The position numbers were made by a program, and so were the translations under genes. A model generated the notes under the pieces. That model had not been told where the DNA came from. It was given only the letters and a program-made list of their open reading frames with translations, and ran no database searches. Below are positions 1 to 8,280 of a stretch of 64,000 nucleotides of DNA, piece after piece; positions within the stretch are counted from its first letter, which is position 1, and each line of letters begins with the position of its first letter. The stretch is taken from positions 1,364,001 through 1,428,000 of the forward strand of contig JAGTJW010000001.1 of NCBI GenBank assembly GCA_023657425.1, given 5' to 3'. The DNA is from Ideonella sp. WA131b. GTDB taxonomy: Bacteria > Pseudomonadota > Gammaproteobacteria > Burkholderiales > Burkholderiaceae_C.

Positions 1-1203
1 GTGATGCGCGGCATCGACATCATCGAGTTCGCCTGCGGCGCACCGACCCTGCTCAAGGGCGACCACACCGAGCAGGTCTCCACCGGCATCGACAACTGGA
101 CGCTGCGCCAGCCGCTGGGCGTGGTGGCCGGCATCACGCCGTTCAACTTTCCGTGCATGGTGCCGTGCTGGATGTACCCGGTGGCGCTGGCCTGCGGCAA
201 CGCCTTCATCCTCAAGCCCAGCGAGCGCGATCCGAGCCCCAGCCTCTTCATGGCCGAGCTGCTCAGGCAGGCCGGCTTGCCCGACGGCCTGTTCAACGTG
301 GTGCAGGGCGACAAGGTCGCGGTCGACCGGCTGCTCGAGCACCCCGATGTGGCCGCCGTCAGCTTCGTCGGCAGCACGCCGATCGCCCAGCACGTCTACG
401 AGACGGGCGCCCGGCACGGCAAGCGCGTGCAGGCCCTGGGCGGCGCCAAGAACCACCTGGTGGTGATGCCCGACGCCGATCTCACGCAGGCGGTCGACGC
501 CTTGATCGGCAGCGCCTACGGCAGTGCCGGCGAGCGCTGCATGGCCATCAGCGTGGCCGTGCTGGTGGGCGACGTGGCCGAGCGCATCGTGCCGCTGCTG
601 GCCGAGCGCGCCCGGGCGCTGAAGGTGAAGAACGGCCTGGAGCCCGACGCCGAGATGGGCCCCATCGTCACGAAGGAAGCGCGCGACCGCATCGAGGCCG
701 CCATCGGCCGCGGTGTCGAAGAAGGCGCGCGGCTCGTCGTCGACGGCCGCAGCCTGCGAGTGCCCGGCCACGAAGGCGGGTTCTTCACGGGCGGCACGCT
801 GTTCGACCACGTCACCCCCGCGATGGCGTTGTGGCGCGAGGAGATCTTCGGGCCCGTGCTGGCCTGTGTGCGCGTCGCCAGCCTGGACGACGCGCTGGCG
901 CTGATCAAGGCGCACGCCTACGGCAACGGCGTGGCCTGCTTCACCCGAGACGGCGGCGTGGCGCGCGAGTTCGCGCGGCGGGTCGACGTGGGCATGGTGG
1001 GCATCAACGTGCCGATCCCGGTGCCCATGGCCTGGCACGGCTTCGGCGGCTGGAAAAAGAGCTTGTTCGGCGACCACCACGCCTACGGCGAGGAGGGCGT
1101 GCGCTTTTACACGCGGCAGAAGAGCATCATGCAGCGCTGGCCCGACCCGAACGCCGCGGCCGGTGCCGAGGGCGCCAGCTTCGTGATGCCCACGGCGCGC
1201 TGA
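1..1203 (+). CDS. mmsA: Methylmalonate-semialdehyde dehydrogenase (CoA-acylating), 5'-truncated by window edge
   Basis: This is the C-terminal 400 residues of an aldehyde dehydrogenase of the MmsA type. The enzyme oxidises malonate or methylmalonate semialdehyde to acetyl- or propionyl-CoA in valine, beta-alanine and inositol breakdown, in the cytoplasm. The catalytic cysteine is C180 in GERCMAIS. Ordinary aldehyde dehydrogenases have a glutamate in ELGGK; here the matching stretch reads LGGAKN (about 146-151). Loss of that glutamate is the mark of the CoA-dependent family. EEIFGPVL near residue 280 is the usual C-terminal ALDH motif. Full members have about 500 residues, so roughly 100 lie before the window, and the in-frame GTG at base 1 is not the real start. 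The next gene starts 23 bases after the stop on the same strand. Confidence 0.9.
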   Translation: MMRGIDIIEFACGAPTLLKGDHTEQVSTGIDNWTLRQPLGVVAGITPFNFPCMVPCWMYPVALACGNAFILKPSERDPSPSLFMAELLRQAGLPDGLFNVVQGDKVAVDRLLEHPDVAAVSFVGSTPIAQHVYETGARHGKRVQALGGAKNHLVVMPDADLTQAVDALIGSAYGSAGERCMAISVAVLVGDVAERIVPLLAERARALKVKNGLEPDAEMGPIVTKEARDRIEAAIGRGVEEGARLVVDGRSLRVPGHEGGFFTGGTLFDHVTPAMALWREEIFGPVLACVRVASLDDALALIKAHAYGNGVACFTRDGGVAREFARRVDVGMVGINVPIPVPMAWHGFGGWKKSLFGDHHAYGEEGVRFYTRQKSIMQRWPDPNAAAGAEGASFVMPTAR

Positions 1204-1226
1204 GAAGCCCTGAACCCGATGCCGAG

Positions 1227-1839
1227 ATGCCGTACGCCGCCCTCTCGCTGAGCGACGGGCTGGACGAGTTGCTGGCCGCCACCGCCGGCCCCGACGTCCT
1301 GCCCGAAGACGGGCTGCGCGCGGCGCGCCAGGCGGCGGCCTGGGCGGGCGAGCTCGGGCTCGAGGCTGAGGAGGTGCTCGCCGACGCCTGGGCCTGCACG
1401 CACCTGTCGCGGCTGGGCCGGCTGGCCGAGGTGCTGGAGCAGGGCCCTCGCGTGCTGGCGCGCTGGCCGGACGGGCTTCACGGCGAGCGGCGGCGCGAGT
1501 TGCTGCGCCACTTGACGCTGGCGGCCAGCGAGCTGGGGAGCTTCGGCGTGGCGCTGGACGCCGCCTACGAGCTGGCGGCGCTGGCGCAGGCCAGCGGTGC
1601 GCCGGACGACATGCTGGCCGGCAGCTTCCTGCTCGCGGCCACGCTGGAGCGCATGGGCGACTCCTGGCGGGCCCTGCGCCTGATGGGCGACGCCGTCGCG
1701 GCCTACGGCGCCCGGCCGCCCAGTCACGCGCTGCTGGTGGCCAGCAACGCCATCTGTGCCATCTGTGTGGGCCTGGCGCACCGGCTGCGCGATGCCGGCG
1801 ACGACGACGAACGCGCCACGCTGCTGGCCCAGGGCCGGC
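1227..1839 (+). pseudogene. 5' part of a diguanylate cyclase gene split by an IS21 element
   Basis: This reading frame encodes the first 204 residues of a helical, Ala/Leu-rich TPR-like sensory region, with no signal peptide or membrane segment. It runs into the insertion sequence at 1840 and stops in element DNA at 1863-1865. Removing the element and one copy of the 5-base target duplication joins this frame exactly to the reading frame that resumes at 5289. The restored gene would encode about 532 residues ending in a GGDEF domain. The ATG at 1227 is the first in-frame start after the mmsA stop, but no good ribosome binding site precedes it, so the start is uncertain. The truncated product should have no cyclase activity. 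Confidence 0.85.
1835..1839. repeat. Target-site duplication, left copy (CCGGC)
   Basis: CCGGC directly precedes the left terminal repeat at 1840 and recurs directly after the right one at 5284-5288. A 5-base duplication fits the 4-8 bases normal for IS21-family insertion. Removing one copy with the element restores the interrupted reading frame. Confidence 0.85.
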
Positions 1840-1851
1840 TGTGGGCGCCGG
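1840..1851. repeat. IS21 left terminal inverted repeat
   Basis: TGTGGGCGCCGG is identical to the reverse complement of 5272-5283. A related internal copy, GGCCGGTTTCGAAATG, begins about 30 bases further in. Confidence 0.9.
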
Positions 1852-1955
1852 TGCGAACGTGTTGAGTTCTGGCCGGTTTCGAAATGCTGAGGGGATCGCG
1901 GAGGGAGTGGCGTGATGCCGGCGCTGACGCGGCACGCAGTGGATGCCGGCGTGCT

Positions 1956-2717
1956 TCAGATCTCGGCGTGTGACTGGCCGCGGTAGCTCTTGCCTTCGAT
2001 CACGACGGTCTCGACGTGGTGCAGCAGCCTGTCCAGGAGTGCCGAGGCCAGGGTCGCGTCGTTGTTGAAGATCCCGGCCCATTGCTTGTACGGGCGATTC
2101 GTTGTCAACAGCGTGGTGCCGCGCTCGTAGCGGTGGCTGATGATCTGGAACAGGCAGTCGGCGCCGAACTTGTCGATGGGCAGGTAGCCCAGCTCGTCGA
2201 TGCACAGCACCTCGGGCTTGACGTAGGCTGCCAGCGCCCGCTTGAGGCCGCCGGCGGCCTGCGCGGTGGCCAGCGTGTTGATGATGTCGATGGCGCCGGT
2301 GAACAGCACCGAGTGCCCGCGCTGGCACGCTGCATAGCCCAGGGCCGTCATCAAGTGGCTCTTGCCCAGGCCGACGCCGGAGATGAACACCACGTTGGCG
2401 TGCCGGGCCACGAAGTCCAGGTGGAACAGGTTCTGTATCTGCGGCCGGTTGATCTTGGTGGGCCAGTTCCAGTCGAACTTGTCGATGGTCTTGAGCACGG
2501 GGAAGCGGGCCTGGCGGATGCAGCGCTGCACGCGTCGGTCCTCGCGCTGGGCGGCCTCGCCGTTGAGCAGCTCGGCGAAGTAGGCCAAGTGCGACCACTG
2601 CTTGTCGGCGGCGGCCTTGGCCAGTGGCTGGTAGTTCTCGCGCATGAACGGCAGGTTCAGCGCGGTGAGCTTGGCCTGCGCGGACAGGGCATCGGGGTGG
2701 GCGTGGCGTGCTCGCAT
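1956..2717 (-). CDS. istB: IstB, transposition helper ATPase of IS21 element
   Basis: This is a 253-residue AAA+ ATPase related to DnaC. It forms filaments on DNA and activates the partner transposase IstA. Walker A is GVGLGKSH (about 114-121) and Walker B is VLCIDELG (170-177). TTNRPYKQW and the C-terminal LLDRLLHH are also typical of the family. I chose the ATG at 2717 because GGAG lies about 10 bases upstream and the protein then has the usual IstB length; an in-frame start 75 bases upstream would run into istA. It begins 13 bases after the istA stop, the usual istA-istB coupling. Confidence 0.95.
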   Translation of the reverse strand: MRARHAHPDALSAQAKLTALNLPFMRENYQPLAKAAADKQWSHLAYFAELLNGEAAQREDRRVQRCIRQARFPVLKTIDKFDWNWPTKINRPQIQNLFHLDFVARHANVVFISGVGLGKSHLMTALGYAACQRGHSVLFTGAIDIINTLATAQAAGGLKRALAAYVKPEVLCIDELGYLPIDKFGADCLFQIISHRYERGTTLLTTNRPYKQWAGIFNNDATLASALLDRLLHHVETVVIEGKSYRGQSHAEI

Positions 2718-2730
2718 GGTTGTCGCTCCT

Positions 2731-4191
2731 TCACTCACGGTCGTAGATGGACAGGTCGGGCGCGGGGATCTCGATGTCGAGCAGGTCGGCACTGCGGGTG
2801 AGCTGCAGGGCGGCGGGCTCGGCCCCGATGCGCCGGCGCGCGGCCAGGATGTGGGCGATGTACTCGGCGCTGAAGGCCTGCAGCTCCAGACCGTCGTCGA
2901 TGGCGCGCTCGACGGCCTCGCGGCCGTGCATCTCGGCCAGGGCGAGGATCTGGCGCAGGTGCACCCGGGCGTTCACACGCCGGGCCTCCAGGCCCTCGCG
3001 GTAGGCTTGGGCGCGCGGCGACAGGGCCAGGAACTGCACCAGCAGGCGTTGCTCGCGGGCGCTCTTGCGCTGCTGGGCGAGTTGCTGGGCGTGCTCGGCA
3101 AGCTCGAAGTCCTTGTTGCGCTGCATGCTTCGCGCGTGGAGCGCGACGAGTTGGTCGTGGGCATAGATGCACAAGCGGTCGGCCCAGGCCTTCAGGGTCA
3201 GGCGTTGACCCACATGGCGCGAGGGCACGGAGTAGGTGTTGGAGTCCAGCGCGACGCGGAACTGCTTGTTGACGCTTGCCGTGCGCACGCGTGCGAGGTC
3301 GAACCCGACGGGGTTGAGCCGCTTGAGGCGGGCGCGCTCTTCCTCGAACATGTCCACGGGTCGGCGCTGGGTGGCGCCGTGCACGCGCACGTCGGCCACC
3401 GTGTCCACCCACAGCTGCGCGGCGGGCTGCACGGCGCTGAAGTCGATGAACTCCTGGCCGGCCAGGAAGTTCTTCTTCACGTAACCCACGCCGTTCTCCA
3501 CGCGTCCCTTCTCCCAACCCGAAGCCACGTTGCAGGGGGTGATCTGGAAGCCCCAATGGCGCGAGAAGTCGAGGTACTTGGGGTTGAACACCGGCGCCTC
3601 ACCGACCAGGCGCTTGAGCACGGCGGACTTCAGGTTGTCGACCATCAGCCGCGCGGGCACTGAACCGAAGGCGGCGAAGGCGTTCTCGTGGCAGGCCAGG
3701 AAGAACTCCATCTCCTGCGACACGGTGAACTCCAGGTACATGCGCCGGCTGTAGCACAGCACCATCACGAAGAAGCTCAGGCGCCGGCGCGTGTTGCCCA
3801 CGGCGACGGTGCCGAACTCACCCCAGTCGAGCTGCGCGCACTCGCCCGGCTCGAAGTCCAGCTTGAGGAAGGCCGGCCGCTGTCGCGGGCGGATGCGGTG
3901 CACGTAGTCCTTGACGATGGTGATGCCGCCGCCGTAGCCGGCCTCGAGCAGCCGCTGGTAGATCTGCTGGGCGCTGTACGGGTGGGCGTCGAGCCAGCGC
4001 ACGATCTGGCCCTTGAAGGCGTCGAGCTTGCTGGCGCGCAGCACGGCCTTGCGCGCTCGGAACTGTTCGGCCTGCGCCCACCGGGCGACGGTGCGTACAT
4101 CCAGGCCCAGCGCTCGCGCGGTCTGCGCCACCGTGAGTTGCTGGCGCACCAGGTGGTCACGGATGCGGCAGTAGGTCTCGTAGTCAACCAC
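2731..4191 (-). CDS. istA: IstA, DDE transposase of IS21 element
   Basis: This is a 486-residue transposase. An N-terminal helix-turn-helix (about 15-45, including TVAQTARALGLD) should bind the element ends. It is followed by an RNase H-fold integrase core with D122 (LDWGEF), D185 (LMVDNLKS) and E232 (GRVEN), and a C-terminal beta region with SVPSRHVGQ. All three acidic residues are present and the length is normal for the family, so the protein is probably functional. Its first bases overlap the end of the upstream HTH passenger gene by 8 bases, which implies translational coupling on one transcript that enters from near 5093. Confidence 0.95.
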   Translation of the reverse strand: MVDYETYCRIRDHLVRQQLTVAQTARALGLDVRTVARWAQAEQFRARKAVLRASKLDAFKGQIVRWLDAHPYSAQQIYQRLLEAGYGGGITIVKDYVHRIRPRQRPAFLKLDFEPGECAQLDWGEFGTVAVGNTRRRLSFFVMVLCYSRRMYLEFTVSQEMEFFLACHENAFAAFGSVPARLMVDNLKSAVLKRLVGEAPVFNPKYLDFSRHWGFQITPCNVASGWEKGRVENGVGYVKKNFLAGQEFIDFSAVQPAAQLWVDTVADVRVHGATQRRPVDMFEEERARLKRLNPVGFDLARVRTASVNKQFRVALDSNTYSVPSRHVGQRLTLKAWADRLCIYAHDQLVALHARSMQRNKDFELAEHAQQLAQQRKSAREQRLLVQFLALSPRAQAYREGLEARRVNARVHLRQILALAEMHGREAVERAIDDGLELQAFSAEYIAHILAARRRIGAEPAALQLTRSADLLDIEIPAPDLSIYDRE

Positions 4192-4606
4192 GGCGCGCTC
4201 GAGCCTGCTGCAGCAGCGCGGCCAGGCTCACGGGCTGGCCGCCGGTGTTGGCCCCGGCAACGCCCGGTGGACGCGGCGCCGGGCGCTGCGCCGCCACGGT
4301 CCCCGGCAGGGCCAGCACCTGGTACAGCGGCGAGCGATAGGCGATGAGATCCAGCTCGATGAGCTGCTGGCGTGCCGCGGCGAACTGCTCGTCACTCAGG
4401 TGCAGCCGCCGGGCGAGCGTGGCCGAGCCGTAGTAGCTCAGGCCCTGGGCATCGGACACCGTGACCAGGAACAGGTACAGCGCCGCCGAGCGGGCCTCAC
4501 AGCGGTCGATGAAGTGCTGCTGCACGAGCGCCTGGTCAACCCAGCTGAACTGCTCGGGGACCTGGCGCAGCCGCTCGGGCCGAAGTAGCTGCTTGATGGC
4601 CTTCAC
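4184..4606 (-). CDS. IS21 passenger ORF, helix-turn-helix-like protein
   Basis: This is a 140-residue protein of unknown function. GSATLARRLHLSDEQFAAAR (about 61-80) reads as a winged-helix or replication-initiator-like helix-turn-helix, followed by RQQLIELDLIAY. The C-terminal 40 residues are Pro/Ala-rich and probably disordered. The start is a GTG at 4606 preceded by GGGAGG, a strong binding site. It overlaps istA by 8 bases and the upstream CxxC gene by 71, so it belongs to the transposase operon. Extra ORFs upstream of istA are known in some larger IS21-type elements; a regulatory or targeting role is only inference. Confidence 0.6.
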   Translation of the reverse strand: MKAIKQLLRPERLRQVPEQFSWVDQALVQQHFIDRCEARSAALYLFLVTVSDAQGLSYYGSATLARRLHLSDEQFAAARQQLIELDLIAYRSPLYQVLALPGTVAAQRPAPRPPGVAGANTGGQPVSLAALLQQARARRG

Positions 4607-5093
4607 CGCACCTCCCGTTGATCACGTCGCGCCCAAGTTGTACGAGGCGCCGGGTGGTGCTGGCCATGTCATCTTGTAGCGCCGGCTGGAACAGATGGGC
4701 CACAAGCCCCGCCAGCAAAGGCGATTCGGCGATCAAGAGATCTTGTAACGCCACGGTCGGGGGCGCCCCGGGAGCCTCGACACGATTGGCCGATTCCTCA
4801 ATCGAATCAGGCACTTGCAGCGGCAAGAGATCTTGTAACGCCCGCGGCGGGCGCACCCGGTCGCAGCTGTAGCCGGGATGCGCGGCGCGCCAAGCCTGGA
4901 CGCGGGCGACGTGCACGGGGCCGCTGAAGTAGTCGCGGTTGGATGGCTTGGACAACCAGGCGGCCTGGCTGGCTGCCTTGCTCGCGCGCCGGCAATCGAC
5001 GGCGCAGCAGTAGCGCTGACGTTCACCGCTGCGATGGTCGGGGAGGAAAAACTCCCCGCACGACATGCACTTGCGCTGTCCCGCCTTGGCCAT
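4536..5093 (-). CDS. IS21 passenger ORF, cysteine-rich (zinc-binding-like) protein
   Basis: This is a 185-residue protein of unknown function. Its N-terminus contains CMSCGEFF, then YCCAVDC about 15 residues later, a CxxC...C...C layout that suggests a small zinc ribbon. The middle carries ALQDLL twice and a third degenerate copy (ALQDDM), matching a DNA repeat around TTACAAGATCTCTTG. I chose the ATG at 5093 because GGGGAG lies about 6 bases upstream; an in-frame ATG 51 bases further upstream would add a basic, low-complexity extension. It is the first gene of the istA-istB operon. The last 24 codons overlap the HTH gene and may not be constrained. Confidence 0.55.
   Translation of the reverse strand: MAKAGQRKCMSCGEFFLPDHRSGERQRYCCAVDCRRASKAASQAAWLSKPSNRDYFSGPVHVARVQAWRAAHPGYSCDRVRPPRALQDLLPLQVPDSIEESANRVEAPGAPPTVALQDLLIAESPLLAGLVAHLFQPALQDDMASTTRRLVQLGRDVINGRCGEGHQAATSARAAAPGPRAVQLG
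4734..4843. repeat. Repeated AAGAGATCTTGTAACGCC motif inside IS21 passenger gene
   Basis: AAGAGATCTTGTAACGCC occurs near 4736 and again near 4826, with a degenerate CATCTTGTAGCGCC near 4670. On the coding (minus) strand each copy encodes ALQDLL or a variant. Either a protein repeat or a subterminal protein-binding site inside the element would explain it. Confidence 0.6.
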
Positions 5094-5271
5094 CGTCGCT
5101 CCCCAACGAACCCGTCGAGCGCGACAACCACCTCGAGCGAACACTCGTCGGCGCAGAGTCTGAAGAAGAAGGAGAACGGAGCTGAAGAAGACCGTCAGAG
5201 ACGGTGATCCGAAGAAGACGGATCAGCAAGAACACGCACGTTCAGACCGGCTGAAAGAAGACAAATTCAAG

Positions 5272-5283
5272 CCGGCGCCCACA
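5272..5283. repeat. IS21 right terminal inverted repeat
   Basis: CCGGCGCCCACA is the exact complement of the left end. Just inside, two further copies of the element's repeated end motif can be read (minus strand GCCGGCTTGAATTTG and GCCGGTCTGAACGTG). The 180 bases between here and the first passenger gene probably hold the element's promoter. Confidence 0.9.
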
Positions 5284-5288
5284 CCGGC

Positions 5289-6274
5289 GCGAGGGCGAAC
5301 GCGCGCAGGCCCTGCTGCAGCAGGTGCGCGGCGACTCCTACGACGTGGCCGTGCCCGGCAACCTGGGCGAGCTGCGGCTCATGCAGGGCGAGACGCAGGC
5401 CGCGCGCCCGCTGCTCGAGTCCGCTTTGGCGCTGGCGCACGCGCGCGGGCTGCGCGCCCACGCCTGGCGCATCACCGCTTCGCACGCCGACTGGCTGCTG
5501 GCCACGGGGCAGGCAGGTGTGGCGCGCGACCAGGTGCTGGCGCTGATCGCGGAGATGGGCGAGCAGGCGCCGCAGCAGACGCTGATACGCGCCCACGACA
5601 CCGCCTACCGGGCCTGCCGTGCGCTGGGTCGCTCCGGCGAGGCGCTGCACCACCTGGAGCAGGCCGAGCGGCTGGATCGCAAGCGCTCCATCGGGCAGCT
5701 GCGTTCGCAGTCGCAGCTCTTCGTCACCCGCACCGAGGCCGACGCCGCCCATGCCGACGCCGCGCGCCAGCGCCAGCGCGCCGCCGAGTTCGCCGCCGCG
5801 GCCGAGCGCGACGCGCTCACCGGCCTGGGCAACCGCCGCCATCTCGAGCGCCGTGTCGCCGAGCTGCTGCCGCGCGCGCTGGCCGAGGGCGCACCGCTGG
5901 CGCTCGCCGTGCTCGACATCGACCACTTCAAGCTGGTGAACGACCGCCAGGGCCACCTGACCGGCGACCAGGTGCTGGTGCAGCTGGCGCAGCTGCTGCG
6001 CGACAACATGCGCGCATCCGACGTGCTGGCGCGCTACGGCGGCGAGGAGTTCGTGGTCGTGCTGCCGAGCATGACGCTGGGCGCCGCGACCGAGGTTTGC
6101 GAGCGCCTGCGCGAGCGCGTGCACAGCGCCCGCTGGCCCGCGACGCTGCCGATCAGCGTCAGCATCGGCCTGGCGGTGCCGCCGCCGCACGATTGGGTCG
6201 ATCTGCTGCAGCGGGCCGACGAGGCGCTGTATCGCGCCAAGGCCGGCGGCCGCAACCGCATCGAAGCCGCCTGA
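5289..6274 (+). pseudogene. 3' part of the split gene, with intact GGDEF domain
   Basis: This is the remainder of the gene interrupted at 1840. The frame is open from the IS border and encodes about 328 residues. It starts with TPR-like helices (e.g. NLGELRLMQGETQAARPLL), then a coiled segment rich in Ala/Arg/Gln, then a GGDEF diguanylate cyclase domain. That domain has DALTGLGNRR, DIDHFKLVND, the active-site YGGEEF and SVSIGLA. A complete domain would make cyclic di-GMP from two GTP. An in-frame GTG at 5324 could start a shortened, deregulated protein if transcription reads out of the element, but the usual promoter and sensory half are separated from it. Confidence 0.85.
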
Positions 6275-6317
6275 GGCGCCCGCGAGGGCGCACTCCTCAG
6301 ACCCTGGCCACCAGCGC

Positions 6318-8195
6318 TCAGGCGCCGATCACGCCGCCGTCGCGCCGCCGCACCACCACGGTGGCGCTGCGCGGCCGCCCGGTGGGCCGGAAGTCGGGCC
6401 AGTTGCTGTAGCGCCGCGGGTTGGCGGGGTCGTTGCGTCCGCGCGGTGCCTCGCCCGGGTGCTGCACGTTGACGAACATCGTGCGCCCGTCGGGCGTGAA
6501 GCACAGGCCGGTGAGCTCGCAGTTCGCCGGGCCGACGAGAAAGCGCCGCGTCGTGCCGGTGCTCACGTCGCAGGCCAGCAGCGCGTTGTGGCCCAGGCGC
6601 GAGTGTTCGCCGCGGCCCAGCACCGAGCTGCCGATGTCGCTGCCGATCCACAGCACGCCGCGCGGGTCGAAGGCGATGGTGTCGGGGTTGGCGTAGGCGT
6701 CGCCGACGATGTTCCCGCGCGCCTCGGCGCGCTCGTTGGCGGGGTCGCCGGCCAGCGCCAGGTGGTTCCACTCGAAAGCGAGGCCGTCGAAGTCCCCGTC
6801 TTCGCGCCAGCGGATGATCTGGCCCATGGTGTTGTTGGCGCGCGGGTTGGCGGCGTCGACATCGGCCCGGCTGCCGGGGCCGCGCTGCGTGTTGTTGGTG
6901 AGCGTGCAGTAGACCCAGCGGCTGGTGGTGTCGATGGCCAGCCACTCGGGGCGGTCCATCATCGTCGCGCCCAGCGCGTCGGCGGCCTGGCGCGCCTTGA
7001 TGAGCACCTCGCCCTGGTCGGCGAAGCCGTTGGCGGCGCTCAGCGGGCCCTGGCCGTGCACCAGCGGCAGCCAGCGGCCGCGGCCGCCCGCGTCGAAGCG
7101 CGCCACGTACAGCGTGCCGTGGTCGAGCAGCGCGCGGTTGGCCCGCGCCGCGCTGACATCCCGGCCACCCGGCTGGATGCGGTCGCGGCTGACGAACTTG
7201 TAGATGCACTCGAAGGCCGCGTCTTCGCCGCTGTAGACGACGGCGCGGCCGTCCTGCGTGACCGCCACCCACGCGCCCTCGTGCACCGCGCGGCCCAGGG
7301 CCGTGCGCTTGACGGGCGTGCTCGCGGGGTCGGAGGGGTCGATCTCCACCACCCAGCCGAAGCGGTGGGGCTCGTTGGGGTGGCGCACGGTGTCGAAGCG
7401 GCTGTCGTGCGCGGCCCACTGGTACACGCTGCGCCGGCTCAGGCCCCAACGCTGCTCGTGGCGCGTGGGCGTGTCGGCGGTGACGAAGTAGTCCTGGAAG
7501 TTCTCCTCGCCCGCGAGGTAGGTGCCCCAGGGCGTCATGCCGGCGGCGCAGTTGGCGAAGGTGCCGAGCACGCGGGTGCCCGTGGGGTCGGCCGCGGTGC
7601 GCATCAGCGCGTGGCCGGCCGCCGGGCCGCCGACGGCGAACGGCGTCGCCGCGGTGATGCGGCGTGCGCGCGGCGACGGGCGCACCGGCTGCCAGGCACC
7701 GCCGTTCAGCACGACCTCGACCACCGAGATGCCGTGCGCGGCCTGGCTCTTGGCCACCTTCTCGGCGCTCCAGTCGGCGGTGCCGGTGGTGTGCAGCAGC
7801 CCGTCGTCGACGTACTCGTGGTTCATCACCAGCAGGCCGCGGCCGCTGCCTTCCAGCGGGAAGTACTGCATGCCGTCGTGGTGCATGCCCAGCTGCAGCG
7901 CCTGCTCGGAGGCCGGGTTGCCGGCATCGTCGCGCCAGGCCGGCATCGGCACCCCGGCGATGCCCACCGGCTCGCCCCAGGCCAGCATCGGCGTGGCGGT
8001 GTAGCCCTCGGCCACCACCAGCCCGTCGGTGCTGGAAGGCGGCACCGACGCGAAGCCCAGCGTCGGTGCGCGCGCCGACGTGGCGGCGCAGCCGGCCAGC
8101 AGCGGGGCGAGCGCACCGGCCAGGCCGCCGCGCAGCAGCACGCGGCGGTCGGCGTCGAGGGGCAGGCGGCGGTGGAGCGGCGCGTCGGTGGTCAC
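6318..8195 (-). CDS. PhoX-like phosphatase family protein (DUF839), copy 1
   Basis: This is a 625-residue member of the PhoX/DUF839 family, secreted calcium-dependent alkaline phosphatases that release phosphate from organic esters outside the cytoplasm. The N-terminus has a twin-arginine-like DRRVLLRGG, a hydrophobic stretch and LLAGC, which may also act as a lipobox. Family segments include GRGLLVMNHEYVDDGLLHT, AGVGLGTPW-like AAGMTPWGTYLAGEEN, FGWVVEIDP and the C-terminal NPRRYSNWPDFRPTGRPRSA. The GTG at 8195 lacks a clear binding site but is the only start upstream of the signal. It lies 85 bases after a paralogue in the same orientation. Confidence 0.85.
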   Translation of the reverse strand: MTTDAPLHRRLPLDADRRVLLRGGLAGALAPLLAGCAATSARAPTLGFASVPPSSTDGLVVAEGYTATPMLAWGEPVGIAGVPMPAWRDDAGNPASEQALQLGMHHDGMQYFPLEGSGRGLLVMNHEYVDDGLLHTTGTADWSAEKVAKSQAAHGISVVEVVLNGGAWQPVRPSPRARRITAATPFAVGGPAAGHALMRTAADPTGTRVLGTFANCAAGMTPWGTYLAGEENFQDYFVTADTPTRHEQRWGLSRRSVYQWAAHDSRFDTVRHPNEPHRFGWVVEIDPSDPASTPVKRTALGRAVHEGAWVAVTQDGRAVVYSGEDAAFECIYKFVSRDRIQPGGRDVSAARANRALLDHGTLYVARFDAGGRGRWLPLVHGQGPLSAANGFADQGEVLIKARQAADALGATMMDRPEWLAIDTTSRWVYCTLTNNTQRGPGSRADVDAANPRANNTMGQIIRWREDGDFDGLAFEWNHLALAGDPANERAEARGNIVGDAYANPDTIAFDPRGVLWIGSDIGSSVLGRGEHSRLGHNALLACDVSTGTTRRFLVGPANCELTGLCFTPDGRTMFVNVQHPGEAPRGRNDPANPRRYSNWPDFRPTGRPRSATVVVRRRDGGVIGA

Positions 8196-8280
8196 GGGTG
8201 GCGGGTCGGTCAGGGCGGCGGCGCCGCATTCTCCGCCGCCGCCATGCCCCCGGCCCGCGTCAGGGCCCGGGCAGGGCCGC

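Larger units (their letters stand above)
1840..5283 (-). mobile_element. Complete IS21-family insertion sequence (3444 bp)
   Basis: The element is bounded by 12-base perfect inverted repeats, TGTGGGCGCCGG at 1840-1851 and its complement at 5272-5283. Similarity continues inward: the core GCCGGT(T/C)T occurs in both ends, as expected for the multiple terminal transposase-binding repeats of this family. The ends start TG and finish CA. A CCGGC duplication flanks it. All four genes read on the minus strand: a CxxC protein, an HTH protein, istA and istB. IstA carries the D-D-E residues and IstB both Walker motifs, so the element looks intact and possibly active. It interrupts a GGDEF gene. Confidence 0.95.

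Noticed and set aside
1853..5301. GCGAACG at 1853-1859 and 5295-5301 as the IS21 target duplication
   Set aside because: The element ends implied by it are not inverted repeats and the join does not restore the reading frame; TGTGGGCGCCGG ends with CCGGC duplication explain both.
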